64,000 nucleotides of DNA, taken from NCBI RefSeq assembly GCF_963662885.1, contig NZ_OY760065.1:258001-322000 (forward strand). Direction: 5' to 3'. The notes beneath the pieces were generated by a model that saw only the letters and a list, made by a program, of their open reading frames with translations, was not told the origin of the DNA and searched no databases. The stretch comes from an uncultured Pseudodesulfovibrio sp. Lineage in GTDB: Bacteria; Desulfobacterota; Desulfovibrionia; Desulfovibrionales; Desulfovibrionaceae. This document shows, in pieces, positions 1-8,880 of this stretch (position 1 is its first letter; each line of letters begins with the position of its first letter). Both the position numbers and the translations under genes were made by a program.

Positions 1-41
1 GCTTGCACGGACACAGCCTGAGCGAGATCGTACTGGCTTGA
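1..41 (+). CDS. tpiA: Probable 3' end of triosephosphate isomerase (partial)
   Basis: An open frame entering from the left edge ends at a TGA at 39-41 and reads (S)LHGHSLSEIVLA. This resembles the usual C-terminus of triosephosphate isomerase, where a Gly-Gly-Ala-Ser-Leu phosphate loop is followed by a final helix ending in a Phe/Leu-x-x-Ile-Val pattern. The tpiA-secG order is common in bacteria and secG follows 40 bases downstream, which supports the call. Only 12 residues are visible, so the identification rests on context as much as on sequence. Confidence 0.5.
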   Translation, partial: LHGHSLSEIVLA

Positions 42-81
42 TTTTGCAAGCGGAAAGAAGTTTTAAGAAAAGGGATTAATT

Positions 82-432
82 GTGGAAACCATAGTCATAG
101 TCATCCATGTTTTGGCTTGCATCTTTTTGATCGGCGCTGTAATGCTTCAGTCCGGTCACGAGGGAATGGGAGTCATCTTCGGCGGCGGTAGCAGCACGAT
201 GTTCGGCAGCACCGGTGCGGGCGGTCTCCTTGTAAAGGTAACCGCTGGACTTGCAACGGTTTTCTTGCTTACTTCCCTCGGATATAATATCCTGTCCGGG
301 AACAAGGTTGCCACCCAGGACTCCATCATGCTGCAGCAGAATGCTCCTGCGGCGGAGACTGCGGCTCCGGCTGAACAGCCCAAGCCTGGTGTGACCTTCA
401 AGGATACCGGAGACGACGCCAAGAGCGAGTAA
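82..432 (+). CDS. secG: Preprotein translocase subunit SecG
   Basis: SecG is the small SecYEG subunit that assists protein export across the inner membrane. The 116-residue product has two hydrophobic segments (about residues 3-22 and 50-70). Between them is the family loop, with a Gly-rich stretch (GGGSSTMFGS) after LQSGHEGMG, close to the SecG consensus. The C-terminus is an Ala/Pro-rich, charged tail typical of proteobacterial SecG. Translation starts at GTG 82. The gene sits between a probable tpiA end and tRNA-Leu. The other Sec accessory genes yajC, secD and secF are in this window at 38223-41386. Confidence 0.93.
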   Translation: METIVIVIHVLACIFLIGAVMLQSGHEGMGVIFGGGSSTMFGSTGAGGLLVKVTAGLATVFLLTSLGYNILSGNKVATQDSIMLQQNAPAAETAAPAEQPKPGVTFKDTGDDAKSE

Positions 433-448
433 GCTCAAAGCATATCGT

Positions 449-535
449 GCCGAGGTGGTGGAATTGGTAGACACGCTGTCTTGAGGTGGCAGTGGAAGAA
501 ATTCCGTGGGGGTTCGAATCCCCCCCCCGGCACCA
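449..535 (+). tRNA. tRNA-Leu (anticodon GAG), CCA encoded
   Basis: The stretch folds as a class II tRNA. The anticodon stem is CTGTC (476-480) paired with GGCAG (488-492), and the loop TTGAGGT carries GAG at 483-485, which reads CUC/CUU leucine codons. A long variable arm (GGAA-gaaa-TTCC) and the T arm GGGGG-TTCGAAT-CCCCC are clear. The discriminator A is at 532 and CCA is encoded at 533-535. The acceptor stem GCCGAGG/CCCCGGC has one A-C mismatch at the fifth pair (453 with 527), which is unusual. A strong terminator follows immediately. Confidence 0.95.
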
Positions 536-544
536 TGAAATCAA

Positions 545-583
545 AAGGGTTGCAACCAACAGGTTGCAACCCTTCCTCTTTTT
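545..583 (+). terminator. Rho-independent terminator after tRNA-Leu
   Basis: A perfect 13-bp stem (AAGGGTTGCAACC at 545-557 with its complement at 562-574) closes a 4-base loop and runs into a pyrimidine/T-rich tail, cctcttttt. It ends the secG/tRNA transcript. Confidence 0.85.
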
Positions 584-1189
584 GAAAATACGAATCCCCC
601 TATGCCTCTAAGATTTCATCGTTCAGAGAGCATCCAATCTGGGGTTTAATAGCCTCGAAGGCCGCCGGTCAAAAGGCTTCCTGCATTTCAAATCCTCACC
701 AGTTGAAAACAATCCTCGTTGGTCCTCTCGGGGGTTTTTGTATTTGAACGCAGGACTGTCCTTGTTTCTCGATTGAGATCATGACTCTTTCCACGAGGTT
801 TACGGACCTTCTTGGCTGGAACTAACCGACATTCCATTCCATATCGCCACCTCAGCCTATTTTGTGATCACCTCGATCATCAAATTTGAGGAAACTTGGT
901 TGGAGTGTGTCGACCAATGCCTTTGTGAAAGTATTTCATTGTCTTGGTGCCTTTTTGACACTCTTTTGGAACAATTCCTGCTCATATTGAAAAGCCATTA
1001 ACAAAGTTAAGCAGGTAAGCAACTTTAATGATTGGCTAACTTGGCAATATGAGACTGTCGTCAGAGGTTGATAATCTCAGCTCAGCTTTATTCGCGTTGC
1101 AAAAAGCAACGTTGTCGAGAGGGGTGACGGCAACATGCATGTCGCAAACAACCGCCTGATGGGGATCGGGCCCAAGCCACGGGTGCACC
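584..1189. other. Intergenic region without recognisable gene
   Basis: About 600 bases next to a tRNA 3' end with no credible open frame on either strand. A weak hairpin (CCTCG/CGGGG followed by TTTTTG near 709-740) could be a second terminator. tRNA-Leu genes are frequent integration sites, but no integrase and no convincing duplicate of the tRNA 3' end is present, so a former island is only a possibility. The promoter of the gene at 1190 must lie here; no strong match was seen. Confidence 0.4.
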
Positions 1190-2704
1190 ATGACAGCCAT
1201 TACAATATTCAACGGATGTTTCTGCGATGCCCGGCCAGTGGTCGAACGTGTTGCGAAAATCACCGGGTATCGCCTGGTTGAGGACCGGGAGATCATTGCT
1301 GACGCGGCCCGCCTTTCGGGCCTGAACAAGGCGATGATTGCCGGAATGTTCAACGCTGAAACAGCTGAATTGGGCTTGAGCGGACCGGAGCGAAGACAGA
1401 TCGTAAGCTGGCTTAGATATGCTGTTTCTCGCAAGATGAGTGCCGAGAAGAACTTGGTTTTCTGGGGTTTTACGGCATTGCTTGCTCCCCGTAACTGCGC
1501 AAGCGTTCTCAGCGTTTGTTTGGTCAACGAAACGAACGATCGGCTTTGGTCCGCATGTCGTGATGGTGAGCGAACCGAAGCCGAGGCGCGAGAGTTCATG
1601 ACCAAGGACGACAGGGTTCGTGGGGATTGGGTTGTCGGCGTTACGGAATGCAACGATCCTTGGGCGGAGACGCTGTACGATATGGTGGTTCCCGTCGGGG
1701 TGCTTGGAATTCGACAGAGCGCGAACATCATTGTCGAGCAGTTGGGTAATGCCGTAGTTCGGGATTCAGCAACCAGTCGGGCGCGCATGAACGATTTCAG
1801 ATTGGCGGCCGAAGTGCAGGCCGAACTTGCACGGCATGGACATGATCTGGCCGTGTCTGCGCGAGATGGGGCTGTCACTTTAAGTCTTGAAAGCCATGGC
1901 TCCACCCTGAAGAACGGCACCCGTTGCCTCTTTGATGAGGTCTCCGAACTCAAAGGGGTCCGGGGCGTGGAGATTGGCACCGGGCAGCGCTACAACCCCA
2001 ACGATGTTTTTCAGCGAGCGATTTGCGCTCGTCCGAGCTGTGTGGAGGATGCCAGGGAAGACGGCCTTTGTGCCTCGGCATGTGAAGAGGATAGGATGAT
2101 CACCGAGGCTGTCCGCGCCCATCTTCCCTATGAAGCCTGGGGCGTATCTGTGTTTGTCAAGGATGGCTTTGTATCCCTGGCTGTCAACGACCATGGCAAG
2201 CTGCTGGATCGCATGGCCCGAAAGGTTTGTGAATTGGCGGAAGCTATCGAAGGTGTGGTCGGTGTTGAATTCGGCATTGGCCGGGAATACCACCAGGGTG
2301 CGGCCTGCGCCCGAATCCGTCACGAGCGTTGCCTGGCAGTACTTGCGGACGACAGGCGCAAGTTTGTTCCAACCTTGTCTCCGCGTCTGCGGCATGGTGT
2401 TGAGACGGGCTCTTTTGCCCTGTACGACGGGAAGAGCGCGTTTTACACCATGGACGAGCATGAGCCCGAGGTCGTTCTGTTCGACATGCCGGTCGCTGAT
2501 GGAGCCGATGCTTTGCGGCAATTCAAGTTGGAGCATCCGGAAACCGAGATTCTGGTCCTGGCCGACGGGGGTGCCGAACAGGACCGCGAGGCATGCATGA
2601 GCCTGGGGGCCTTTGCATATCTGAATAAGCCGGTGAACACCGCCGCTTTGAGTGAGACCATACGAGCAGCCTGCCAGAAGTCCCGTTCCATTTCCTGCCC
2701 GTGA
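1190..2704 (+). CDS. Cytidylate-kinase-like / double BON-like / receiver fusion protein
   Basis: The 504-residue protein has four visible parts. Residues 1-200 resemble the cytidylate-kinase-like family (ITIFNG start, then ERVAKITGYRLVEDREI). Residues 207-270 and 305-375 are two related alpha/beta repeats of BON type, each ending in a GVEIGTGQRY or GVEFGIGREY motif. Residues 388-500 form a CheY-like receiver with the acidic pair in LADD, the phospho-acceptor Asp in LFDMP and the Lys in YLNKP. The usual P-loop is degenerate: the GxxxxGK[ST] position reads NGCFCDARP with no Lys, so kinase activity is doubtful. The conserved Ser/Thr of the receiver is Ala (VLAD). It lies 168 bases before a SulP transporter on the same strand, suggesting a regulatory role in anion uptake. 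That role is inferred. Confidence 0.75.
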   Translation: MTAITIFNGCFCDARPVVERVAKITGYRLVEDREIIADAARLSGLNKAMIAGMFNAETAELGLSGPERRQIVSWLRYAVSRKMSAEKNLVFWGFTALLAPRNCASVLSVCLVNETNDRLWSACRDGERTEAEAREFMTKDDRVRGDWVVGVTECNDPWAETLYDMVVPVGVLGIRQSANIIVEQLGNAVVRDSATSRARMNDFRLAAEVQAELARHGHDLAVSARDGAVTLSLESHGSTLKNGTRCLFDEVSELKGVRGVEIGTGQRYNPNDVFQRAICARPSCVEDAREDGLCASACEEDRMITEAVRAHLPYEAWGVSVFVKDGFVSLAVNDHGKLLDRMARKVCELAEAIEGVVGVEFGIGREYHQGAACARIRHERCLAVLADDRRKFVPTLSPRLRHGVETGSFALYDGKSAFYTMDEHEPEVVLFDMPVADGADALRQFKLEHPETEILVLADGGAEQDREACMSLGAFAYLNKPVNTAALSETIRAACQKSRSISCP

Positions 2705-2754
2705 TCCGGGAAACCATTTCCACAAACCAGGTGTAATCCGCTGGTTTAACCGTT

Positions 2755-2779
2755 GCCGGAGGAGTTTTGCTCCTCCGGC
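2755..2779 (+). other. Hairpin between regulator and SulP genes
   Basis: Perfect 10-bp stem GCCGGAGGAG / CTCCTCCGGC around a TTTTG loop. No T run follows, so it is not a normal intrinsic terminator. It could moderate read-through into the SulP gene or protect a 3' end. Confidence 0.5.
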
Positions 2780-2872
2780 ACGGTCGCTTGTAATCCGGAC
2801 TCAAATCATGGGCGTTTGCCCGGGCTGAATCTTGAATGATTCTTTATCGATTGGATTCTGTTTTCAAAGGAT

Positions 2873-4534
2873 ATGAACGTGAAAGTCTTCAATTATGATT
2901 TCAAATGCTTGCGTGGAGATGTTTGCGGAGGGTTGACCGCCGGTATCGTGGCTTTGCCCCTTGCGCTTGCCTTTGGAGTGGCTTCTGGAGCCGGAGCGGC
3001 GGCGGGTTTGTACGGCGCCATTGCCCTCGGATTCTTCGCTGCCGTGTTCGGCGGAACCCAGACCCAGATTTCCGGGCCAACGGGCCCTATGACCATTGTG
3101 GCCGCTTCGGCCGTGGCCGCGTTTCCCGGGCATCCGCACTATATCATCGCCGTTTTCCTGATCGCGGGCTTTGGGCAGATAGTTATCGGATCGGCTCGTC
3201 TTGGGACATTTGTGCGCTTTATTCCGTATCCCGTGGTTTCCGGGTTCATGAACGGCATTGGCGTGATCATCATATTGCTGCAATTGGAGCCGCTCCTGGG
3301 GTTGCCATCGGTCAGCTCGCCTATGGCCGCTCTGGTCGGGCTCGGATCCGCCCTTGGCAACTTTCAACCCCAAGCGCTCATGCTGGGGCTTTTGACCATT
3401 GCCATTGTTTTTCTGGTTCCCGCCAGGATCACACGGGTGGTGCCGTCCCCGCTCATCGCGTTGCTGATCGGAACGGTCATTGCCTGGGAAGGGCATTTCG
3501 ATGTGGCCATGATCGGTTCCATTCCCTCCGCTTTACCGCAGCCGAGCATGCCGGGGTTTGAAGCCTCTCAGATTGGAAGAATCCTAGGACTCGGTCTGGC
3601 ACTGTCAGTGCTCGGTACCATCGACTCCCTTCTGACATCTGTCGTTGCCGACTCTCTGACCCGTAAAAAGCATGATTCCAACCGCGAACTCATCGGGCAG
3701 GGGCTCGGCAACATGGTTTCGGCCATTCTGGGTGGCTTGCCCGGAGCGGGAGCGACCATGCGCACGGTGGTCAACATTAAGGCAGGGGGAACAACCCGGG
3801 TATCCGGCGTTATCCATGCCTCGCTGCTTCTGGCGATCTTGTTGGGACTGGGCCCCTTGGCGTCGCATATTCCCATGGCCGTTCTGGCTGGTATCCTGGT
3901 CAAGGTGGGCGTGGACATCATCGATTACCGACTGCTGTCCCTGGTGAAACGAGCTCCCCGAACCGACCTCTTGGTCATGGTCGTGGTCTTTGGGGTTACG
4001 GTTTTCATTGATCTGATCGTGGCTGTGGGCGTGGGCGTGACCCTGGCAGCCGCCATGATTGCGGTGCGGACCGCGCGCCAGTGCAGCGTCTCCGTCTCGG
4101 AAGTGGATAATTGTCCGCAGGCAGACCTGGCCGAGGACGCCATTCAGCGGGAAACGGACTACGGCATTCAGGTCGTCACCATTCGCGGACCGTTTTTTTT
4201 CGGCACTACCGCGAACATGCAGGACAAGTTTTCCTCCATGCTCGGCACCCGTGTTTTGGTGGTCAACTGCCTCGATGTTCCCTTCATGGACATCTCCGCC
4301 GTTTTTGCACTTGGTGAAACCATCGAGAAACTGCAAGCGGCCAAGATTTCCGTGTTGCTGGCGGTGACCGCAGAGCAACGCGAGAACCTGCAGAAACTGG
4401 GCATGGATAAACTGCTTTCGCCCGATGCCTATTACGCCAGCCATGAGGCGGTCCTGGCCGCGGCGCGCAAACTCCTGGCCGGACACAACCGTCCGGAGAA
4501 CCTGATGCCCCGGGTAAGCGGTATGGCGACCTAG
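2873..4534 (+). CDS. SulP family inorganic anion transporter with STAS domain
   Basis: A 553-residue inner-membrane transporter. Residues 1-400 contain about ten to twelve hydrophobic segments with SulP hallmarks, including the TM3-region motif QTQISGPTGPMTIV. A C-terminal STAS domain follows at about 431-540. SulP proteins move sulfate, bicarbonate or other anions, usually with Na+ or H+; the substrate cannot be told from sequence. In a sulfate reducer sulfate uptake is attractive, but bicarbonate is equally possible. ATG 2873 is preceded by AAAGGA. The gene is probably co-transcribed with the receiver fusion upstream and ends at a strong terminator. Confidence 0.9.
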   Translation: MNVKVFNYDFKCLRGDVCGGLTAGIVALPLALAFGVASGAGAAAGLYGAIALGFFAAVFGGTQTQISGPTGPMTIVAASAVAAFPGHPHYIIAVFLIAGFGQIVIGSARLGTFVRFIPYPVVSGFMNGIGVIIILLQLEPLLGLPSVSSPMAALVGLGSALGNFQPQALMLGLLTIAIVFLVPARITRVVPSPLIALLIGTVIAWEGHFDVAMIGSIPSALPQPSMPGFEASQIGRILGLGLALSVLGTIDSLLTSVVADSLTRKKHDSNRELIGQGLGNMVSAILGGLPGAGATMRTVVNIKAGGTTRVSGVIHASLLLAILLGLGPLASHIPMAVLAGILVKVGVDIIDYRLLSLVKRAPRTDLLVMVVVFGVTVFIDLIVAVGVGVTLAAAMIAVRTARQCSVSVSEVDNCPQADLAEDAIQRETDYGIQVVTIRGPFFFGTTANMQDKFSSMLGTRVLVVNCLDVPFMDISAVFALGETIEKLQAAKISVLLAVTAEQRENLQKLGMDKLLSPDAYYASHEAVLAAARKLLAGHNRPENLMPRVSGMAT

Positions 4535-4564
4535 ACCGGACGTTCTGTCCGACGCATCCAAATG

Positions 4565-4600
4565 AGGGTTGCGGCCATTCGGCTGCAACCCTTTTTTTTA
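4565..4600 (+). terminator. Terminator after SulP gene
   Basis: 12-bp stem AGGGTTGCGGCC / GGCTGCAACCCT (one G-U pair), 4-base loop, then eight T residues. Confidence 0.92.
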
Positions 4601-4636
4601 GCGTTGGGCCTCTCTTGATCAGACAGTATGGCGCAT

Positions 4637-4672
4637 GAAAAAGGGGAACCGCATTATTGCGGATCCCCTTTT
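4637..4672 (-). terminator. Terminator of the bet operon (minus strand)
   Basis: A 14-bp stem with one mismatch (4639-4652 with 4659-4672, loop attatt). Read on the minus strand it ends in a T run. It lies 22 bases past the stop codon of the choline-type binding protein and is convergent with the SulP terminator. Confidence 0.85.
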
Positions 4673-4693
4673 GGAGCGAGAGAAGAGAGGAGG

Positions 4694-5647
4694 TTACATC
4701 TTGGAATCGAGATACGCCTTGAAGGCGGGGGCCCCGGGCTTGCCGTCGGTGGTGGTCACGCCTTCGAGCCATTTATCGTACATCTCGGGATGTGCCTTGA
4801 GCCATAGGAGTCCGGCCTTGTTCAGGCTTATGGAAGAATCCTTGTGCACCGAGGTCATGATCTGGTTCATCATGGACACCGGGAACATCATGTTCTTGAA
4901 CAGTTTCGCAACATTGGGATTATCCTGTTCCAGGCCTTTGCGGATATTGGTCCACACTGTGGCGGTACCGTCGTTGGCTCCGAAGGTTGCGTCCGTGCTG
5001 CCGGTCAAATAGGTCATGTCGATGCGCTCGTTCATGCTGTGCGGGGCCCAGCCGAGAAAGACGATCCACTTGTTGTTGGCGGCATAGGCCTGGACCTGAG
5101 AGAGCATGGCCACTTCGCTGGATGCGACGAGTTTGAATTTGCCCAGTCCGAACATGTTCTTGTCAATCATGTCTTGAATGATCAGATTGCCGTCGTTGCC
5201 CGGTTCGATGCCGTATATCTTCCAGTCCAGCTTGTCGCCGAATTTGGCTATATCGCTGAAATCCTTAAGCCCTGCCTGGGCGCAAAAGGTGGGCACGGCC
5301 AACGTGTATTTGGCTCCAGGCATGTTTGCCACGTATTTGACGACCTTGCCGTTGTCGAAGAACTTGTTCGCGATGGTGGCCATGGAGGGCATCCAGTTGC
5401 CGAAGAATACATCGGCGTCGCCATTGGCCAGAGCGGAGTAGGTGATGGGGACGGATAAGACCTTGTTTTCGGCCTGGTAGCCCAGACTCTTTAAAACGGC
5501 GACCGCTATTTCGGATTTGATGGTCACACCGGTCCAGGAAACGCTGGCCACAGTGATCTTTTTGGCCGCGTGGGCGGGAAAGGTGGAGCAGAACAGGGTT
5601 GCGATGACGAGGAAGGCGACGGCGAACCGCCTGAAGCCGGAAGACAT
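4694..5647 (-). CDS. Choline/glycine-betaine ABC transporter substrate-binding protein (OpuAC family)
   Basis: A periplasmic binding protein of 317 residues, with a signal peptide (residues 1-27, cleavage after FPAHA). Aromatic residues in SWTGV, GNWMPS, IYGIEPGND and LGWAPHSMN fit the aromatic cage of ChoX-type choline binders, in which Trp/Tyr side chains hold the quaternary ammonium. The start at 5647 is chosen because GGAGG lies just upstream and the signal peptide begins there; the longer frame to 5749 has no support. It is the last gene of the bet operon, 77 bases after betB, so it probably feeds choline to BetA. No partner permease or ATPase is present in the window, so it must use transporter subunits encoded elsewhere. 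Confidence 0.88.
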   Translation of the reverse strand: MSSGFRRFAVAFLVIATLFCSTFPAHAAKKITVASVSWTGVTIKSEIAVAVLKSLGYQAENKVLSVPITYSALANGDADVFFGNWMPSMATIANKFFDNGKVVKYVANMPGAKYTLAVPTFCAQAGLKDFSDIAKFGDKLDWKIYGIEPGNDGNLIIQDMIDKNMFGLGKFKLVASSEVAMLSQVQAYAANNKWIVFLGWAPHSMNERIDMTYLTGSTDATFGANDGTATVWTNIRKGLEQDNPNVAKLFKNMMFPVSMMNQIMTSVHKDSSISLNKAGLLWLKAHPEMYDKWLEGVTTTDGKPGAPAFKAYLDSKM

Positions 5648-5724
5648 TGAACCTCCATGGTTGGGGTTGGAGAGAGCGGACGGCTGGTCTCGGCCGCTCC
5701 CTGCGTCCGAAGCGAACGCTCTGA

Positions 5725-7209
5725 TTACTCGACCTTCACGCCGAACCAATTAAGGGGCTTGGTGGCGTGGTTGCGGTAGATGTGTTTGACCTCGGTATAT
5801 TCCTCGAGGCCCATGGCGCCCAGTTCGCGGCCCAACCCGGACTGCTTGTAGCCGCCCCAGGGTGCCTGAACGAAATAGACGTTGAAGTCGTTGATCCAGA
5901 CCGTACCGAAGCGGAGCCTCTTGGAGACCCGCTCCATGCGGTTCGGATCACTGGTCCAGAATCCGGCGGACAGACCGTAGATGGTGGAGTTGGCGCGTTC
6001 GACAGCTTCGTCCTCGGTGGAGAATCGTTCCACAGTGATGACCGGGCCGAAGACCTCCTCCTGGACGATGCGCATGTCGTTCTTGCATTCGGAGAACAAC
6101 GTGGGAAGGAAAAAGAATCCGTTCGCCAACTCAGGATCTTCTGGCCGGTAGCCGCCGAGCATGAGCTTCGCCCCTTCCTTTTGGGCGATTTCAACGTATC
6201 CTTCGACCTTGGCCAGGTGTTCGGCGGAAATGAGCGGCCCCATCTGGGTCGTTTCGTCAAACCCGTTGCCGATTTTGATTGCCGCCATGCGTTGGTGCAA
6301 GGCCTCGACAAACCGGTCGTGGATTCCCTCCTGGACCATGACCCGCGCTCCGGCAGAGCAGATCTGCCCGGCATGGAAGAATACACCGTTCAGGGCGTAA
6401 TCCACGGCCAATTCCAGGTCCGCGTCGTCGAAGATGATGTTCGGATTCTTGCCGCCTAGTTCCAGGGCGACTTTTTTTACATTTTCAGCGGCTGAGCGCA
6501 TGATTGTCTTGCCCGTTGCGATGCCTCCAGTGAAAGAGATGAGGTCCACATCCGGGTTTTCGGCCAACTCCGCGCCGACCTCGGCGCCGGGACCGAGGAC
6601 CGTATTGACCACACCGGGCGGGAACCCGGCCTCTTCGGCCAGTTCCGTGACCTTGAGCGTAGTCAGGGGAGTTATCTCGCTCGGTTTCATGACGATGGTG
6701 CACCCGGCGGCAAGGGCCGGGGCCATCTTCCAGGAAGCCTGGAGCAGGGGATAGTTCCACGGCGATATCTGGCCGCAGACTCCGACAGGCTCGCGGACCA
6801 GGGTGCTGGTGGAATCCGGGATGGGCGAGGAAATGACCTCGCCTCCGTCCTTGTCGGCCAACCCGGCGAAATAGCGGAAAATACCCACTATATCATCCAT
6901 ATCCCAGCGGCTTTCCTCCACGGTCTTGCCTGTGTCCAGGCTTTCTAGCCGGGCCAGTTCCTCGCGGTCTCGTTCAATAAGGTCGGCCAGGTGGAATAGC
7001 AGCCGTCCTCGCTCGGCGGCTGGCGTTTGCGGCCAGCCGCCTTCATCAAAGGCGATCCGCGCGGCGTGAATAGCCGCCCGAGCGTCTTCGCGGCACCCCT
7101 CGGGCACGGTGGCAATTACCTCGCCATCAAATGGGTTGATAATCTCACGGGTCGTGCCAGACGCGCTTTGCATCCACTTTCCATCGATATATAGCATGCT
7201 CTGTATCAT
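5725..7209 (-). CDS. betB: Betaine aldehyde dehydrogenase
   Basis: NAD(P)-dependent aldehyde dehydrogenase of 494 residues that oxidises betaine aldehyde to glycine betaine in the cytoplasm. Family signatures are intact: the cofactor loop SFTGGIATGK, the general-base Glu in VALELGGKNPN, the nucleophile Cys in FHAGQICSAGAR, and the C-terminal PWGGYKQSGLGRELG segment. The choline-specific role comes from the neighbouring choline dehydrogenase and choline-type binding protein. It starts 13 bases after betA stops, with AGGTTAA just before ATG 7209, so the two are coupled in one operon. Confidence 0.92.
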   Translation of the reverse strand: MIQSMLYIDGKWMQSASGTTREIINPFDGEVIATVPEGCREDARAAIHAARIAFDEGGWPQTPAAERGRLLFHLADLIERDREELARLESLDTGKTVEESRWDMDDIVGIFRYFAGLADKDGGEVISSPIPDSTSTLVREPVGVCGQISPWNYPLLQASWKMAPALAAGCTIVMKPSEITPLTTLKVTELAEEAGFPPGVVNTVLGPGAEVGAELAENPDVDLISFTGGIATGKTIMRSAAENVKKVALELGGKNPNIIFDDADLELAVDYALNGVFFHAGQICSAGARVMVQEGIHDRFVEALHQRMAAIKIGNGFDETTQMGPLISAEHLAKVEGYVEIAQKEGAKLMLGGYRPEDPELANGFFFLPTLFSECKNDMRIVQEEVFGPVITVERFSTEDEAVERANSTIYGLSAGFWTSDPNRMERVSKRLRFGTVWINDFNVYFVQAPWGGYKQSGLGRELGAMGLEEYTEVKHIYRNHATKPLNWFGVKVE

Positions 7210-7222
7210 GATTAACCTGCTG

Positions 7223-8860
7223 CTATTTCGTATGTTGATAGAATGGAGCTTGTTCAGGGGGCAGGGGGGTGTTGCCGAGGATGATGTCGGCCGCCTTTTC
7301 CGCGATCATCATGACCGGGGCGTAAATGTTGCCGTTGGTCACATACGGCATCACCGAGGCGTCAACCACGCGCAACCCTTCCACGCCGTGGACTTTCAGA
7401 TCAGGACCAGTCACGGCCATATCGTGGTTGCCCATGGCGCAGGTGCAGCTGGGATGATAGGCGGACTCGCCTTCGCGAGCCACGAAATCGAGAATCTCTT
7501 CATCGGTCTGAGCCTGGGCGCCGGGAGCGAGCTCCTTGCCGCGCAGTTCGTCAAAAGCGGGCTGGGTCATGATCTCGCGGGTTTTACGGATGGCCTCAAC
7601 CCATTCCTTTTTTTCCTGCTCGGTGGATAAGTAGTTGAACAGGATGGAAGGGTAGTCTGCCGGATCGGCGGATTTGAGTTTCACGTGGCCGCGCACATCG
7701 GTATTCATCGGACCGACGTGGACCTGGTAGCCGTGGCCTTCGTTAGGTGCCGAGCCGTCGTAGCGGATGGCTATGGGCAGGAAGTGGTATTGGAGGTTGG
7801 GATATTCTACCCGGTCGTTGCCCCGAATGAAGCCGCCCGCCTCGAAGTGGTTGGTGGCTGCCTCGCCGGTATGCCCGAAGAGCCATTTCATGCCGATCCA
7901 GGGTTGGTTGTACCATTTCAGGCAGGGAAACATTGAGACCGGCTGTTTGCAGGCATACTGGACGTAGAGTTCCAGGTGGTCCTGAAGATTTTCGCCCACT
8001 CCGGGCAGGTCGTTGACCACGCCAATGCCAAGAGCGGATAGCTCGCGCCCGTTGCCAACTCCGGAAAGTTGCAATAATTGCGGCGAGTTGATAGCTCCGC
8101 CGCAGGAAATAATCTCACCGCCGTAAGCCTTGAAGGTTCGTTTGCCGCGCGTATATTCCACGCCTACGGCCCGCTTGCCTTCGAACAGGATGCGCGTGGT
8201 CATGGCCTTGCATTTGATGGTCAGGTTGCGCCGATTCTTTACCGGATGGATGTATGCCCTGGCCGCGTTCCAACGGCGCCCACGGTAGGTATTGCGGTCG
8301 AATTTACCGAATCCTTCCTGCTGATATCCGTTGACGTCCTTGGTAATCGGGTAGCCAGCCTGTTGAACAGCCTGAAAAAAGGCGTCGAACAGTGGATTGT
8401 CGCATTCCGGTGTGGTCAGATAGAGAGGGCCGACCGCGCCCTGGTATTCGTCTGCTCCGTCCATGCGGCATTCAAAGCGTTTGAAGTACGGCAGGCAGTG
8501 AGCGTAGTCCCAGTTTTCCAGGCTGTCTTCTTTGGCCCATTTCTCATAATCCATGGCGTTTCCACGGATGTAGATCATGCCATTGATACAACTTGAGCCA
8601 CCCAGGACCTTGCCGCGCGGTTGGTAGATGCGCCGGTTGTTCATGTGCGGTTCGGGGTCGGACTCGTACCACCAGTTGTAGGTTTTTCCCGCCAGAGGAT
8701 AGGTCAGGGCCGCAGGCATGTGGATGCGGAAATCTAATTTGAAATCGGGAAGCCCGGCCTCTAGGACCAGAACCTTGTTTTTGGGATTGGCGCTCAACCG
8801 GTTGGCCAGGACCGAACCGGCGGAACCTCCGCCGACAATTATGTAATCGTAATGCTTCAT
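7223..8860 (-). CDS. betA: Choline dehydrogenase (GMC oxidoreductase)
   Basis: FAD-dependent GMC-family oxidoreductase of 545 residues that oxidises choline to betaine aldehyde. The FAD-binding GGGSAGSVLANRL lies within the first 30 residues. The GMC signatures GKVLGGSSCINGMIYIRG and GAINSPQLLQLSGVG are clear, as is the catalytic His region SAYHPSCTCAMG near the C-terminus. Length matches BetA (about 550). The start at 8860 (MKHYDYIIVGGG) is preferred; the 28 extra codons in the open frame precede the FAD motif without homology. It follows the regulator gene by 20 bases and precedes betB by 13. Confidence 0.92.
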   Translation of the reverse strand: MKHYDYIIVGGGSAGSVLANRLSANPKNKVLVLEAGLPDFKLDFRIHMPAALTYPLAGKTYNWWYESDPEPHMNNRRIYQPRGKVLGGSSCINGMIYIRGNAMDYEKWAKEDSLENWDYAHCLPYFKRFECRMDGADEYQGAVGPLYLTTPECDNPLFDAFFQAVQQAGYPITKDVNGYQQEGFGKFDRNTYRGRRWNAARAYIHPVKNRRNLTIKCKAMTTRILFEGKRAVGVEYTRGKRTFKAYGGEIISCGGAINSPQLLQLSGVGNGRELSALGIGVVNDLPGVGENLQDHLELYVQYACKQPVSMFPCLKWYNQPWIGMKWLFGHTGEAATNHFEAGGFIRGNDRVEYPNLQYHFLPIAIRYDGSAPNEGHGYQVHVGPMNTDVRGHVKLKSADPADYPSILFNYLSTEQEKKEWVEAIRKTREIMTQPAFDELRGKELAPGAQAQTDEEILDFVAREGESAYHPSCTCAMGNHDMAVTGPDLKVHGVEGLRVVDASVMPYVTNGNIYAPVMMIAEKAADIILGNTPLPPEQAPFYQHTK

Positions 8861-8880
8861 AAAATCCGTACTCTTTGGTG

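Noticed and set aside
591..600. cgaatccccc as a duplicate of the tRNA-Leu 3' end (attachment site)
   Set aside because: Only ten bases match the T-loop/acceptor region, the match is adjacent to the tRNA rather than at the far end of an island, and no integrase is present.
2755..2779. Intrinsic terminator between receiver fusion and SulP
   Set aside because: The hairpin is strong but no T run follows on the plus strand, so it is listed only as a hairpin.
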